Shown piece after piece: positions 25,458-34,930 of a stretch of DNA of 64,000 bases. The notes under the pieces are model-generated. The model did no database searches. It was not told the origin of the DNA and saw only the letters and a program-made list of their open reading frames with translations. The position numbers and the translations under genes are program-made. The DNA comes from Opitutus sp. (GTDB lineage: Bacteria; Verrucomicrobiota; Verrucomicrobiae; Opitutales; Opitutaceae). The stretch spans positions 124,001 through 188,000 of the forward strand of contig SIBR01000001.1 of the NCBI GenBank assembly GCA_009695065.1, read 5' to 3'. Position 1 is the first letter of the stretch. The number at the start of each line of letters is the position of its first letter.

Positions 25458-27503
25458 TCACATCCGCCGCGGTTTCCCGCGTACCGCAGCAGCCGTCTGG
25501 CGCGCCCGCGGGTACTCCCTGCCCGTCTTCGCGGCCGCCTTGCGGTAATCGCCGCTCTTCAGCGCGTTGATCTGGTCGCGCAACACCGCGGCCCGTTCGA
25601 ATTCGAGCCGGCCCGCCGCCTCCTGCATTTCCTCCTCCAGTTCCGCAATCACCGCCGCGACATCGTCTGCGCTCTCCGCCACCACCGCTTCGGTGGCCCG
25701 CTCGCCCGACCCGTCGTAGACGCGCAGGCTCGCCTGGGCCGAGCGCTTCACGCTCCGCGGCGTGATGCCGTGCGCCTGGTTGTACTCCAGCTGCTTCTGC
25801 CGGCGGTAGGCCACCGCCGCCTGGGTGCGCTTGATGGATTCGGTGATCCGGTCGGCATAAAAAATCACGCGACCCTTTTCGTGGCGCGCCGCCCGGCCCG
25901 CGGTCTGGATGAGACTGGTTTCGCTCCGCAGGAACCCCTCCTTGTCCGCATCGAGGATCGCCACGAGGGCCACCTCCGGCAGATCCAGGCCCTCACGCAG
26001 CAAATTGATCCCCACGAGCACGTCGAAGTTTCCGAGTCGCAGATTGCGCAGAATCTCGACCCGCTCAATCGCGTCGATGTCGGAGTGCAGGTATTCCACC
26101 CGCACCTTGGCCTCGCGCAGAAAACTCGTCAGATCCTCCGACAGCCGCTTCGTCAGCGTCGTCACCAATACCCGCTCGCCCGCGGCGGCGGCCGCCTTGG
26201 ACTCGGCGATCAGGTTCTCGACCTGGCCCTTCGTTGACCGGATCGTAATCTCCGGATCGAGCAGCCCCGTCGGCCGCACGAGCTGCTCGGCCACGACCGC
26301 GGAGCGCTTCATTTCGAACTCGGCGGGCGTCGCGGAGACATAAACCGTCTGCCCGGTCACTTCCTCGAATTCCGCAAAGCTCTGCGGCCGGTTGTCGAGT
26401 GCCGATGGGAGCCGGAAACCGAAATCGACCAGCGTCTGTTTGCGCGCGCGGTCGCCGTTGAACATGGCGCCGATTTGCGGCACCGTGGCATGGCTCTCGT
26501 CGATCACCAGCAGGAAGTCCTTCGGAAAAAAATCGAGCAGGCAGAATGGCCGTTCACCCGGCTGCCGGCCGGTGAGGAGCCGCGAGTAGTTTTCGATGCC
26601 GTTGCAGAACCCCATTTCCTGCAGCATCTCCAAGTCGTAGTTGGTGCGCATGCGGATCCGCTGGGCCTCCAGATACTGTCCCTTTTTTTCGAACTCGGCC
26701 ACGCGCCCGTCGAGTTCGCGCTTGATCGCCGCAATCGCCGGCTCGAGCTTGCCCCGACTCGTCACGTACTGGTTCGCGGGATAGAGGTCGAACTGGTCGA
26801 GCGTCCGCAGGACGTTGCCCGTGAGCGGATCGAATTCGCTCAACGCCTCGACGTCGTCGCCGAAAAACTCCACCCGCAGGCCGTGCTCGAGATAGGCTGG
26901 CATGACGTCGACCACATCGCCGCGCACCCGGAAACGCCCCGGCTTCAATTCGTAGTCGTTCCGCTCGTAAATATTGTCGACGAGTTTTTCGAGGAAAACC
27001 TGCCGTCCGATCCGCTCACCGCGCCGCAGCGCGATGCGCATCGCCATGAACTCCTGCGGTGAACCCAGGCCGTAGATGCACGAAACGCTGGCCACCACGA
27101 TGACGTCCCGCCGCGAGACGAGCGAACTCGTCGTGGCCATGCGCATGCGCTCGATCTCCTCGTTGATCGACGAGTCCTTCTCGATGAAGGTGTCGCTCGA
27201 CGGCACGTAGGCCTCGGGCTGGTAGTAGTCGTAGTAGCTGACGAAGTATTCGACGGCGTTCTCCGGGAAGAAATTCTTGAACTCGGAGTAGAGCTGCGCC
27301 GCCAGCGTCTTGTTGTGCGAAATGATCAGGGTTGGCCGCTGCACCTGCGCGATGAGATTCGCCACCGTGAAGGTCTTTCCCGAACCGGTAACGCCGAGCA
27401 GCGTCTGGTAACGGTTGTCCGCCTGCAGCGACGCGACCAGCTTTTCGATCGCCTGGGGCTGATCGCCGGTGGGTTGATAATCCGAGGTGAGTTTGAAAAG
27501 CAT
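25458..27503 (-). CDS. uvrB: UvrABC excinuclease subunit B
   Basis: A 681-residue helicase-like subunit of nucleotide excision repair. Motifs: the ATP loop LLGVTGSGKTFT at about residue 38; the DNA-clamp beta-hairpin YYDYYQPEAYVPSSDTFIEK; VIDESHATVPQIGAM (DEAD-like box); GINLLREGLDLPEVALVAI; and QTAGRAARHEKGRV. The C-terminal UVR motif (AVIAELEEEMQEAAGRLEFE), which binds UvrA/UvrC, is present. The start MLFKLTSDYQPTGDQ at 27503 fits the family, although the frame extends upstream into the esterase promoter region. It is divergent from the esterase gene. Confidence 0.97.
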   Translation of the reverse strand: MLFKLTSDYQPTGDQPQAIEKLVASLQADNRYQTLLGVTGSGKTFTVANLIAQVQRPTLIISHNKTLAAQLYSEFKNFFPENAVEYFVSYYDYYQPEAYVPSSDTFIEKDSSINEEIERMRMATTSSLVSRRDVIVVASVSCIYGLGSPQEFMAMRIALRRGERIGRQVFLEKLVDNIYERNDYELKPGRFRVRGDVVDVMPAYLEHGLRVEFFGDDVEALSEFDPLTGNVLRTLDQFDLYPANQYVTSRGKLEPAIAAIKRELDGRVAEFEKKGQYLEAQRIRMRTNYDLEMLQEMGFCNGIENYSRLLTGRQPGERPFCLLDFFPKDFLLVIDESHATVPQIGAMFNGDRARKQTLVDFGFRLPSALDNRPQSFAEFEEVTGQTVYVSATPAEFEMKRSAVVAEQLVRPTGLLDPEITIRSTKGQVENLIAESKAAAAAGERVLVTTLTKRLSEDLTSFLREAKVRVEYLHSDIDAIERVEILRNLRLGNFDVLVGINLLREGLDLPEVALVAILDADKEGFLRSETSLIQTAGRAARHEKGRVIFYADRITESIKRTQAAVAYRRQKQLEYNQAHGITPRSVKRSAQASLRVYDGSGERATEAVVAESADDVAAVIAELEEEMQEAAGRLEFERAAVLRDQINALKSGDYRKAAAKTGREYPRARQTAAAVRGKPRRM

Positions 27504-27627
27504 GAAGAAGCGGGCCGGCGGCAGGGAACTCACTGGGTCCAGCAATGCGACTCCCACCGGCAATTTCACCTTCGTGTCGCCACCGGATTTCGTCAACCTG
27601 CCGCATCCCCTTCCAGCAAATCCCCTC

Positions 27628-28599
27628 ATGCGCGTTCTCGCCCGCATCGCACTCACCCTCGCCCTCGGCACCACCTGCCTCACCGCCGCCGACCGCCCCG
27701 CCCCCGCGCGTCAGGCCGGCGAATATCCTCCGGGCCCCGATTCGTTGCCCCAAGCAGGCGTGCCGAAAGGCCGGCTCGAAGGCCCGTTTCCATTTCACAG
27801 CCGGATCATCGCCGGCACGGTGCGGCGATATTGGATCTGGGTGCCGGCCCAATACACGGGTGAGCAACCCGCGTGTGTCCTCGTATTTCAGGACGGCCAG
27901 CGGGCCACCAATCCGACCGGCGCCTTGCGTGTGCCGCAGGTGCTGGAGAACCTGATTCACAAAAAGGAGATCCCGGTGACGATCGGCATCTTCATCACCC
28001 CCGGAAATCGGAGCGAAGACTATCCGGACAAAGGCGGCGATCCGAACAACCGGGCACAAGAATACGATTCGCTCAGCGACACGTATGCCCGCTTTCTCAT
28101 CGAAGAGATGCTGCCGGAGGTGGGCAGGAAATATAAACTCACGGACAATCCCGACGGCCGCGCGATCGGCGGCTCGAGCAGCGGAGCCATCTGCGCCTTC
28201 ACCGTCGCCTGGCAGCGCCCCGATCACTTTAGGAAAGTCATCAGCCTGATCGGCAGCTACACGTCCATCGCCTACCGCCCGGCCCAGGATGGACAACCGA
28301 TGGTCGCCGGGGGCGATCTCTATCCCACGCTGATCCGAAAGAATCCCATCAAGCCGATCCGGATTTTTCTGCAGGACGGCTCGAACGATTTGAACAACCG
28401 GCACGGCAACTGGTTTCTCGCGAACCAGCAGATCCTCTCCGCGCTCGAGTTTGCGAATTCCGCCGCCGCCGCGAGCCGGACCGCCGGCCCGCGTTACGAC
28501 GTGAGCCATGAATGGGGCGACGGCGCCCACTCCGATGCCCACGGCGGGGCGATTCTGCCGGACATTCTTCGCTGGATGTGGCGCGACTTTCCCAAATAG
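27628..28599 (+). CDS. Secreted esterase of the enterochelin-esterase/putative-esterase family
   Basis: A 323-residue alpha/beta hydrolase with a signal peptide (MRVLARIALTLALGTTCLTAA). The nucleophile elbow is GGSSSGAICAF (around residue 183), the acid probably lies in FLQDGSNDLNN, and the catalytic His in GAHSDAHGG near the end. RRYWIWVPAQYTGEQPACVLVFQDG is typical of the family, as in Fes-like and carbohydrate-ester hydrolases. The natural substrate is unknown; in PVC bacteria such proteins often remove acyl or feruloyl groups from plant polysaccharides. The start at 27628 was chosen because it begins the signal peptide. It is transcribed away from uvrB. Confidence 0.85.
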   Translation: MRVLARIALTLALGTTCLTAADRPAPARQAGEYPPGPDSLPQAGVPKGRLEGPFPFHSRIIAGTVRRYWIWVPAQYTGEQPACVLVFQDGQRATNPTGALRVPQVLENLIHKKEIPVTIGIFITPGNRSEDYPDKGGDPNNRAQEYDSLSDTYARFLIEEMLPEVGRKYKLTDNPDGRAIGGSSSGAICAFTVAWQRPDHFRKVISLIGSYTSIAYRPAQDGQPMVAGGDLYPTLIRKNPIKPIRIFLQDGSNDLNNRHGNWFLANQQILSALEFANSAAAASRTAGPRYDVSHEWGDGAHSDAHGGAILPDILRWMWRDFPK

Positions 28600-29032
28600 C
28601 GGGCACGCGCAGCCCGTGCGCCTCCCAAACAAGTCGGGCGATTGAATTTCAGTCGCGTGACCTACGATGACGGCAACACCGGGTTGAAGCGTGGGGGCCT
28701 AACGGGGTCCGATTCCGTTTTCCCCGCCACCCTACCCTTAAAGCCCCCCGCCGGAAAATCCAGTTTCCTGCAATGAGGTAGCGTAATTTCGACTGCGGCC
28801 ATCGCCCTTCCGGGAAAATGTCATCCGTGCGCAAGCCCTCGGAGCACGGCACGAAACCTCTACGACTGCTCGCAAACCGGCCAGCGTTGCGCAGGTGATC
28901 GCAAGATCGTGGAATCCGCGATGTGCGGCGGCGAAAAGCTCAGGGAGGCAGCCTACCCGGACGCGTTTTCGGAACGCGCGCAACCGTGCAAACCGTGATT
29001 GTCATGATGCTTATTTTTAAATTCTCTGCTGC
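28600..29032. other. Intergenic region upstream of the flavin oxidoreductase
   Basis: The 433 bp between the esterase and the oxidoreductase have no gene that I can support. A minus-strand open frame of 81 codons (28738-28983) exists, but it lacks any recognisable domain and its composition is what random GC-rich sequence gives. The AT-rich tract 29004-29027 immediately before the ATG at 29033 is the most likely part of the oxidoreductase promoter or leader. No riboswitch or terminator was recognised. Confidence 0.4.
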
Positions 29033-30490
29033 ATGAGCCGATTGATTACCCGTCGGACGGCCCTGCAAACGGCGGGCACGCTGCTGCTCGCCGGCGCCGT
29101 CTCATCACGAGCAGCGACTCCAGCCCGCCGAAAAAGCATTGTCATTGTCGGCGGCGGCATCGGCGGCCTGTGCTGCGCCTATGAACTGATGGAGCGCGGA
29201 CACACGGTGACGCTGCTGGAAGCATCGCGCCGAACCGGCGGACATGTGAAGACGATCCGCGACCCCTTGCCGGACGGCTTGTACGCCGACGTGGGCGCGG
29301 AGCATTTCACCAATCCGGGATACGTCGATTACCGGCGATATGTGGAAAATTTTGATCTGCCCGTGCTGCGGTGGGCGCGCCGGCAGAACATGTACCAGCG
29401 CATCAACGGCCAATGGTTTACCGAGGCGCAGCTCGCGGACAAGGCTGTGCTCGCCGGTTTCGGCTTCAACCCGCGCGAGATCGACTACATCCGTGAGCAC
29501 GGCTGGCGGGAGCTGCCGATGCTTTACCTCGCGCCGTACGTGGCGAAGTTCAAAGACGAATATCAGCCCTTCGGCGTGGGCCTCGACAACCTCGATCATC
29601 TGCCGCTGGGCGACGTGCTGGCGGACGCGGGCCTGTCCGATGCGGCGGCGCGTTTCATCGGCGCGGCGCGCACCGATCCCGGTCAGAAGGCCACCCATGG
29701 CGCCTCCGCGCTCTTCCGAGTCTGGCAGACGGCCATCCCGAAAATGCGCGGCCTTCCCCTCTTCAAGCGCGAGGTCTTTCATCTCAAGGGCGGCAACCAG
29801 CTGCTGCCCGACACTTTTGCCGCCCGGCTCGGCGAACGGGTCCAGCGCCACAGCAAAGTGACCGCCATTGAACACAGCGACACCTCGGTCACCGTGCATT
29901 TCACCCAGGCGGATCAGGAACACACGCTCACGGCCGAACACCTCGTCCTGTGCGTCTCGCCCCTGGTGCTACCGCGGATCCGGATCACGCCGGCGTGGCC
30001 CGAGGCCAAGGCCTTTGCACTGCAAAACACCCCGATGGGCATGCAATCACGCGTGCTGCTGGTAACCCGGGGGGCCTTCTGGGACGGCGACGTGCCGAGC
30101 ATCAATCTCGAAACGGGCGAACCGAAGATGAATCTGGTGTATGAAACGGCGGCCGATGTCCCCGGCCCGCGTCGCGTCCTGATGGGAAGCGGCCAGCCGT
30201 CTCAGACACCCGAAGAGACCATCGCGGCCTTCCGCAAGTTTTATCCCGGAAAGCGCCCGGACACGATCGAGCAATGCATCGTGCACCAGTGGTGGAAGGA
30301 GGAACCTCTCGCCTACGGCTGCGAACGCCTCGCGTTTCCCTTCGGCCAGCTGGCGCGGATATGGCCCAGGCTCATCGAGCCCGTTGGTCGCATTCATTTC
30401 GCCGGTGCCGCTTTTGACAATTTGCCGTGGGGCCAGGATGCGGCGACCCGCTCGGCGAACCGCGTGGCGCGGCAGATTGATGCGTCGTGA
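29033..30490 (+). CDS. Tat-exported FAD-dependent amine-oxidase-like oxidoreductase
   Basis: A 485-residue flavoprotein. The N-terminus has a twin-arginine signal (SRLITRRTALQTAG followed by a hydrophobic stretch and SSRAA). The dinucleotide-binding motif SIVIVGGGIGGLCCAYEL lies at about residues 35-52, with LLEASRRTGGHVKT just after, the classical flavin amine oxidase/protoporphyrinogen-oxidase-like layout. The C-terminal FAD-contact segment VGRIHFAGAAFDNLPWGQDAA is present. The cofactor is probably bound before export. The substrate is unknown; amines, carotenoid-like or phytoene-like compounds are possible for the family. It stands alone, with long intergenic regions on both sides. Confidence 0.88.
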   Translation: MSRLITRRTALQTAGTLLLAGAVSSRAATPARRKSIVIVGGGIGGLCCAYELMERGHTVTLLEASRRTGGHVKTIRDPLPDGLYADVGAEHFTNPGYVDYRRYVENFDLPVLRWARRQNMYQRINGQWFTEAQLADKAVLAGFGFNPREIDYIREHGWRELPMLYLAPYVAKFKDEYQPFGVGLDNLDHLPLGDVLADAGLSDAAARFIGAARTDPGQKATHGASALFRVWQTAIPKMRGLPLFKREVFHLKGGNQLLPDTFAARLGERVQRHSKVTAIEHSDTSVTVHFTQADQEHTLTAEHLVLCVSPLVLPRIRITPAWPEAKAFALQNTPMGMQSRVLLVTRGAFWDGDVPSINLETGEPKMNLVYETAADVPGPRRVLMGSGQPSQTPEETIAAFRKFYPGKRPDTIEQCIVHQWWKEEPLAYGCERLAFPFGQLARIWPRLIEPVGRIHFAGAAFDNLPWGQDAATRSANRVARQIDAS

Positions 30491-30832
30491 TCCGACCTCC
30501 TAAAGTCCTACCGCGGCGTTTTCATCGGAGCGGTCGTCTTTGAGCTTAAGAGGCTTTCATTCCAGCAGAACCCGCTGCGCCCGGGAAACACCCGGTCGAA
30601 AAGGAGGAGAATCGGTTTGCCCCGATTTGCCGGACACGGAATTCGGGGTGATTCCTGGTTTAGTTTGGACTCGAATGGGATCGGGCTGACGTAACCGAGA
30701 CTCGAGTGGAGTCTCAGGGGATTATAAAATGCTTCGATGTAGTCGAAGATGCCGCAAGATTGCGCGCGCCTCCATCGCTTCCATCAGACGCTGGCTTGTC
30801 TCCGGCGAATTGACGCTCGCCCGCCCCATCAA
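30491..30832. other. Intergenic region containing a decayed transposase fragment
   Basis: The 342 bp gap between the flavin oxidoreductase and the DUF1552 gene includes the IS3-type transposase remnant listed separately. The remaining sequence shows no gene. The remnant points away from the flavoprotein gene, and no terminal inverted repeats or target duplication could be identified by eye. Confidence 0.45.
30655..30812 (-). pseudogene. IS3-family transposase C-terminal remnant with frameshift
   Basis: Read on the minus strand, 30750 to 30655 encodes IFDYIEAFYNPLRLHSSLGY followed by VSPIPFESK, the well-known end of the IS3/IS150-group OrfB integrase. Upstream, a second frame (30752-30812) reads SPETSQRLMEAMEARAILR, which fits the residues that normally precede that motif, so one frameshift near 30751 separates them. 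The DDE catalytic core and orfA are missing. The element is a dead insertion sequence; its boundaries are uncertain. Confidence 0.75.
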
Positions 30833-32248
30833 TCACACCGCCGTGATCAATCCGCTCGAATCGCCGATCCGCTCGACTCCCGCCACGCCCATGCGGTCGA
30901 CCATGCTGAGGAATAAATTGCTCATCGGCTGGCCGCCGAACTTCCGGTAGCGGCCGGGCGTCAGTGTTCCACCACCCCCACCTGCAAGGATTACCGGGAG
31001 ATTATCATGGGTGTGCCGGTTGCCGTCGGAATTGCCGCAACCGTACACGATCATGGAATTGTGCAGCACCGATTTGCCATCGACGTCCTTGGTGGCATCG
31101 AGCTTCTGCAGGAAACGCGCGAAGTGGCGCATGTAATAGAAATCGATTTCGCCGATCTTCCGGACCAGCTCCGGATTGTTTTGGTGGTGCGAGCAGTAAT
31201 GGTGACCCTCCGGAATGCCGATCTGCGGATAGGCGCGGTTGCTGCCGTCGCTGGCGAGCAGAAGGGTCGAAACGCGAGTCGAGTCCGTGCGGAACGCCAT
31301 CACCAGCAAATCGTACATCAACTCCATGTGCTGGCCGTAATCGGACGGAATGCCGGCCGGCGTGTCCGCCTGCGGATCCGGCAGCAGGCCGAAACTCTCC
31401 GCCCGTTCGATCCGCTGCTCGATCTCGCGCACGCCGGTCAGGTATTCGTCGAGTTTCTGCTGGTCGCTGCGTCCGAGCTGGCGCTGCAGCGAGCGGGCGT
31501 CGTCGAGCACGAAGTCGAGCAGCGAGCGCTGCGTGTCCTGCCGGCGTCGGAAATTGGCCTGCCGCTCTTCCGGCCGGCCGCTGCCGAACAAACGCTCGAA
31601 CACGAGCCGTGGATTCGATTCCGGCGCCATCGGCGTCGAGGCGGAATGCCACGACAGGTTGTATTGATAGGCGCACGAATAGCCCGAGTCGCAACGGCCC
31701 GACTTGCGCACCGCGTCACAAGACAGCTCCAGCGAGGGAAACCGCGTGAGGTGACCGATGCGCTGCGCCGCCACCTGGTCGACCGAAACACCGACGCGGA
31801 TGTCGGTGCTGTCGGTCTTGCGAGCCCGGGCGCCGGTGAGAAACGTGGCATTGGCCCGCGCATGATCGCCCGCGCCATCGTTGCCCGCCTTGGCATTCTT
31901 GTGATCCAGCCCGCCGAGAACCTGGATGGCGTTCTGCAATGGAGCGAGCGGCGCCATCGTGCGGCCCAGAGTGAAATCCGCCCCGGAGCCCGTCGGCCAC
32001 CAGTAGTCCTGATGCGCCCCGTTCGGAAAATAAACATAGGCCATGCGCAGTGGCGCCCCCGTGGAGGTGACGCCCAGCGCACCACCCGGCAGCGGCGCCG
32101 TCGAAGCGGCCCGCGCCGCCGACTCCAGGGCCGACTCGAACACCGGCAGGGCCACGCACGCACCAAGCCCGCGCAAAAACTTCCGGCGGCTGAAGGCGAG
32201 ATGACGCTCCGTGGCGACGTCACGAGCTGACAGGGGGTGCTGCTTCAT
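30833..32248 (-). CDS. Tat-exported DUF1552 protein
   Basis: A 471-residue protein with a twin-arginine signal (FSRRKFLRGLGACVALPVFE at about residues 19-38). The rest matches DUF1552: RMAYVYFPNGAHQDYWWP, NAIQVLGGLDHKNA, GDHARANATFLTG, and SIDQVAA-like and PSLELSCDAV segments. DUF1552 proteins are abundant in Planctomycetota and Verrucomicrobiota and are nearly always encoded next to DUF1592-type cytochromes; their reaction is unknown. The start codon overlaps the stop of the upstream DUF1592 gene (ATGA at 32245-32248), so they are translated together. GGAG lies about 10 bases before the ATG, one of the better Shine-Dalgarno sites in the window. Confidence 0.93.
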   Translation of the reverse strand: MKQHPLSARDVATERHLAFSRRKFLRGLGACVALPVFESALESAARAASTAPLPGGALGVTSTGAPLRMAYVYFPNGAHQDYWWPTGSGADFTLGRTMAPLAPLQNAIQVLGGLDHKNAKAGNDGAGDHARANATFLTGARARKTDSTDIRVGVSVDQVAAQRIGHLTRFPSLELSCDAVRKSGRCDSGYSCAYQYNLSWHSASTPMAPESNPRLVFERLFGSGRPEERQANFRRRQDTQRSLLDFVLDDARSLQRQLGRSDQQKLDEYLTGVREIEQRIERAESFGLLPDPQADTPAGIPSDYGQHMELMYDLLVMAFRTDSTRVSTLLLASDGSNRAYPQIGIPEGHHYCSHHQNNPELVRKIGEIDFYYMRHFARFLQKLDATKDVDGKSVLHNSMIVYGCGNSDGNRHTHDNLPVILAGGGGGTLTPGRYRKFGGQPMSNLFLSMVDRMGVAGVERIGDSSGLITAV

Positions 32249-34758
32249 GGCTGGGACTCCGTTTGAACGACCGAGGTTGGCACTATGGCGGGAGAAGACG
32301 TTTGGGCCAGATACTTTTGCGTGCGTTGCTTCTGAAAGGGAACGGATTCGATCACCCCCATGAGCAACGTGGACATCAGCCCGCCCGTGCGCTCCAGCCG
32401 GTCGACGATTTGATCCACCGCATGTGTATCGTAATCCTCGAGTCCACGACCGAGCGCGTAGGTGAGCAATTTTTCCGTCAGGCAGCGGAAGAAGTCGGTC
32501 CGCCGGTCATGCGCCAGGATGTGCTTGAGCTCGCGGACACTGGCAAAAACCTCTCCGGTCACGAGCTGGCCGGCCGCATCGATCGGTTGCCGCGCCTCCT
32601 CGTCGCGCCAGCCGCCGAGCGCGTTGAAATTTTCGAAAGCCAGGCCCAGTGGATCCATCCGCGCATGACAGGAATTGCAGCGCTTGTCGGCCCGGTGGAC
32701 GGCGAGCATTTCGCTGAGCCTCGGTTCATGTCCGGCAATCTTGCCCCTCGCCTCCTCCAGCGCCGGAATATCCGGCGGCGGCGGTGGCGGTGGCGTGCCC
32801 AGAATGTTATCGAGGATGAAAAGCCCGCGCTTCACCGGCGAGGTGCGGGTGGGATTCGACGTCACCGCCAGTACCGTGCCCTGCGTCAGGACACCGCCAC
32901 GCGGACTGTCCGGTGGCAGCTGCACGAGGCGCAGCTGGTCTCCCGTCACGCCGGGCACGCCGTAGTGAGCCGCGAGGCGGCTGTTCAAGAACGTATAATC
33001 GCTCTCGATCAGTTCGAGCACGCTGCGGTCCTCGCGGATCACGTGATCGAAAACCATCTCGGTCTCGCTGCGCATCAGCTTGCGCATTTCTCCGTCGAAC
33101 TCGATGCGGCCATCCCGGTTCTTTGGTGCATTGGGACCGAGCACCACCCGGGCATTGATCGGCACGAACTCGACGTCGCGCGCCTGCAGCCACTGACCGG
33201 TGAAGCTGCGCACGAACGCCTGTGCCTTGGTGTCCCGCAGCATCCGCGTCACCTGGGCCGACAGTCCGCTCCGCAATTCGCCGCGATCCGCCAGGCGGAA
33301 CAATTCGTCGTCCGGCATCGTCGACCAGAGGAAATAGGAAAGTCGCGACGCCAGGGCATGTTCGTCGATCCGGGCGAAGGGCCGGGCTGAATCCGCCGGA
33401 TGAGGCGCCTCGATGCGAAACAGAAACCGCGACGACGCCAGCACTGCCATCATCGCGCGGCCGACCCCCTCCTCGAACGTCTTGTCGCCCGACGCGTAAA
33501 CACTGCGGGCAATTTCCACCAACTGCCGGACTTTTTCGTCCGTCACGGGCCGGCGAAAAGCCCGCGTCGCAAACCGCCGCAACACTTTTTCCGCATAACG
33601 ATCACGCGCCGCCGGCTCCTCCGGCGCCGGACCCTCCGGAAAAAACCGCTCGTGATTTTTCGTCGCAACCCAGAATTTCGGACTCAACGGGCCGCGCACC
33701 TGGACGGAGAGGATCCGCACTTCCACCCTCGTTTTGCCGGGGATGGGCGCGGCCGCCGGCACTCCGACGCCGGGAGCCGCCGCGCTCGCAACGGGGACCG
33801 CCGGACCGGTCGTCGCCGTCGATCCCGCCGCCGGAGTGCTTTCGACGGGCGGCAGCGGCACGAGTTCAAACGACACCGTGTGCTCCCCCGCCTCCCACGT
33901 GAGATCGTATTCGTGGCGCAGCGTCTTCCCCTCGTGCCAGACCACGTCCTCCACAAAGCGCTCCTCGCCATCCACGCGGCAGATGAATTTGCACCGGCTG
34001 GGATCGAAATCGAACGAGCCCCGCGCCTCCAGTTCGATCGCCAGCCGGTAACGGTCGGCGCGATCGATTTTGAACGTGCGGGCGACCTTCGCGGGTTGGC
34101 GGGCATTCAACCGCTCGCCGTTCCCCTGCCCGTTTTCGCCCCGAAAGTCGCGACCGGTGGCGACCGTTTCCCGCACGACCTTTGCGACCCTGGGCACGGC
34201 GCGTTCGACGATCGTCTCCGCGGCCGCAAGGTATTTTTCCAGCAGGAGCGGCGAGACCGTCAGGACGTCGCCGTTGTTATCGAAGCCGTTGCCGCTGTCG
34301 TCGGGGGAAAACTCCGCCTCGCTGTTGAAATCCATCCCCATGAGATCGCGGATGGTATTGCGATATTCGACCCGGTTCAGCCGGCGCGCCGTGACGCGGC
34401 CCGGATCCGGGTTCGCCGGATCGATGCCGAACACGGCCTGTTTGATCCAACCCGCGAGCCGCGCGATTTCGTCGGGAGCCGGGCGCAATCCGCCGTCGTC
34501 GGGCGGCATCAAACCGGCCCGGACGTTCTTGAGCGCCGCCTGCCACAACTCGCGGCGGGCGAACAGCGCAGCCTCGGATTCGAATTCGTCGAAGGCCACC
34601 TGGCCCTTGCTGACACCATCGCCGTGGCAATCGTAGCAATACTTGACCAGCAGCGGCTCAATCGACTGATGGAAGTTCGCGGCCAACCGGGAATCCGCCG
34701 CCAGCGAGAGCGTTCCGCCGAGACAGCCGGCCACGCCAAGCAACCGGAGCGGACCCAT
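32245..34758 (-). CDS. DUF1592-family c-type cytochrome (DUF1587/1592/1595/1588/1585)
   Basis: An 837-residue exported protein starting at 34758 (MGPLRLLGVAGCLGGTLSLAA). Near residue 40, LLVKYCYDCHGDG is a CxxCH heme-binding motif of the PVC cytochrome type. VTARRLNRVEYRNTIRDLMG marks DUF1587. A central carbohydrate-binding-like beta region follows (KIDRADRYRLAIELEARG). DUF1592 and DUF1588 come next: LSYFLWSTMPDDELF, then RLAAHYGVPGV and CNSCHARMDPLGLAFENFNA, the second CxxCH. DUF1585 is at the C-terminus. The protein presumably passes electrons during degradation of a complex substrate. It is coupled to the DUF1552 gene by a 4-bp overlap. Confidence 0.93.
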   Translation of the reverse strand: MGPLRLLGVAGCLGGTLSLAADSRLAANFHQSIEPLLVKYCYDCHGDGVSKGQVAFDEFESEAALFARRELWQAALKNVRAGLMPPDDGGLRPAPDEIARLAGWIKQAVFGIDPANPDPGRVTARRLNRVEYRNTIRDLMGMDFNSEAEFSPDDSGNGFDNNGDVLTVSPLLLEKYLAAAETIVERAVPRVAKVVRETVATGRDFRGENGQGNGERLNARQPAKVARTFKIDRADRYRLAIELEARGSFDFDPSRCKFICRVDGEERFVEDVVWHEGKTLRHEYDLTWEAGEHTVSFELVPLPPVESTPAAGSTATTGPAVPVASAAAPGVGVPAAAPIPGKTRVEVRILSVQVRGPLSPKFWVATKNHERFFPEGPAPEEPAARDRYAEKVLRRFATRAFRRPVTDEKVRQLVEIARSVYASGDKTFEEGVGRAMMAVLASSRFLFRIEAPHPADSARPFARIDEHALASRLSYFLWSTMPDDELFRLADRGELRSGLSAQVTRMLRDTKAQAFVRSFTGQWLQARDVEFVPINARVVLGPNAPKNRDGRIEFDGEMRKLMRSETEMVFDHVIREDRSVLELIESDYTFLNSRLAAHYGVPGVTGDQLRLVQLPPDSPRGGVLTQGTVLAVTSNPTRTSPVKRGLFILDNILGTPPPPPPPDIPALEEARGKIAGHEPRLSEMLAVHRADKRCNSCHARMDPLGLAFENFNALGGWRDEEARQPIDAAGQLVTGEVFASVRELKHILAHDRRTDFFRCLTEKLLTYALGRGLEDYDTHAVDQIVDRLERTGGLMSTLLMGVIESVPFQKQRTQKYLAQTSSPAIVPTSVVQTESQP

Positions 34759-34930
34759 CACGCTGGGCCGGACAAGATCAATCGGCCGCACGGCGAAAAA
34801 CGGAAAGTGAGGGGTAAACGGCACGCGAGAAGGGCGAACGTGGCAGGGTTGACCCCACCGTGCCCGCTTCGGCGAAAAAATCAATGCACGTCTGCGCCGG
34901 CGGTCCGACGCCCCCGCCTTCGCCGCTCCC

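Noticed and set aside
28738..28983. An 81-codon minus-strand open frame in the intergenic region before the flavin oxidoreductase
   Set aside because: It has no recognisable domain, low-complexity Arg-rich content and no supporting neighbour; it is treated as non-coding.
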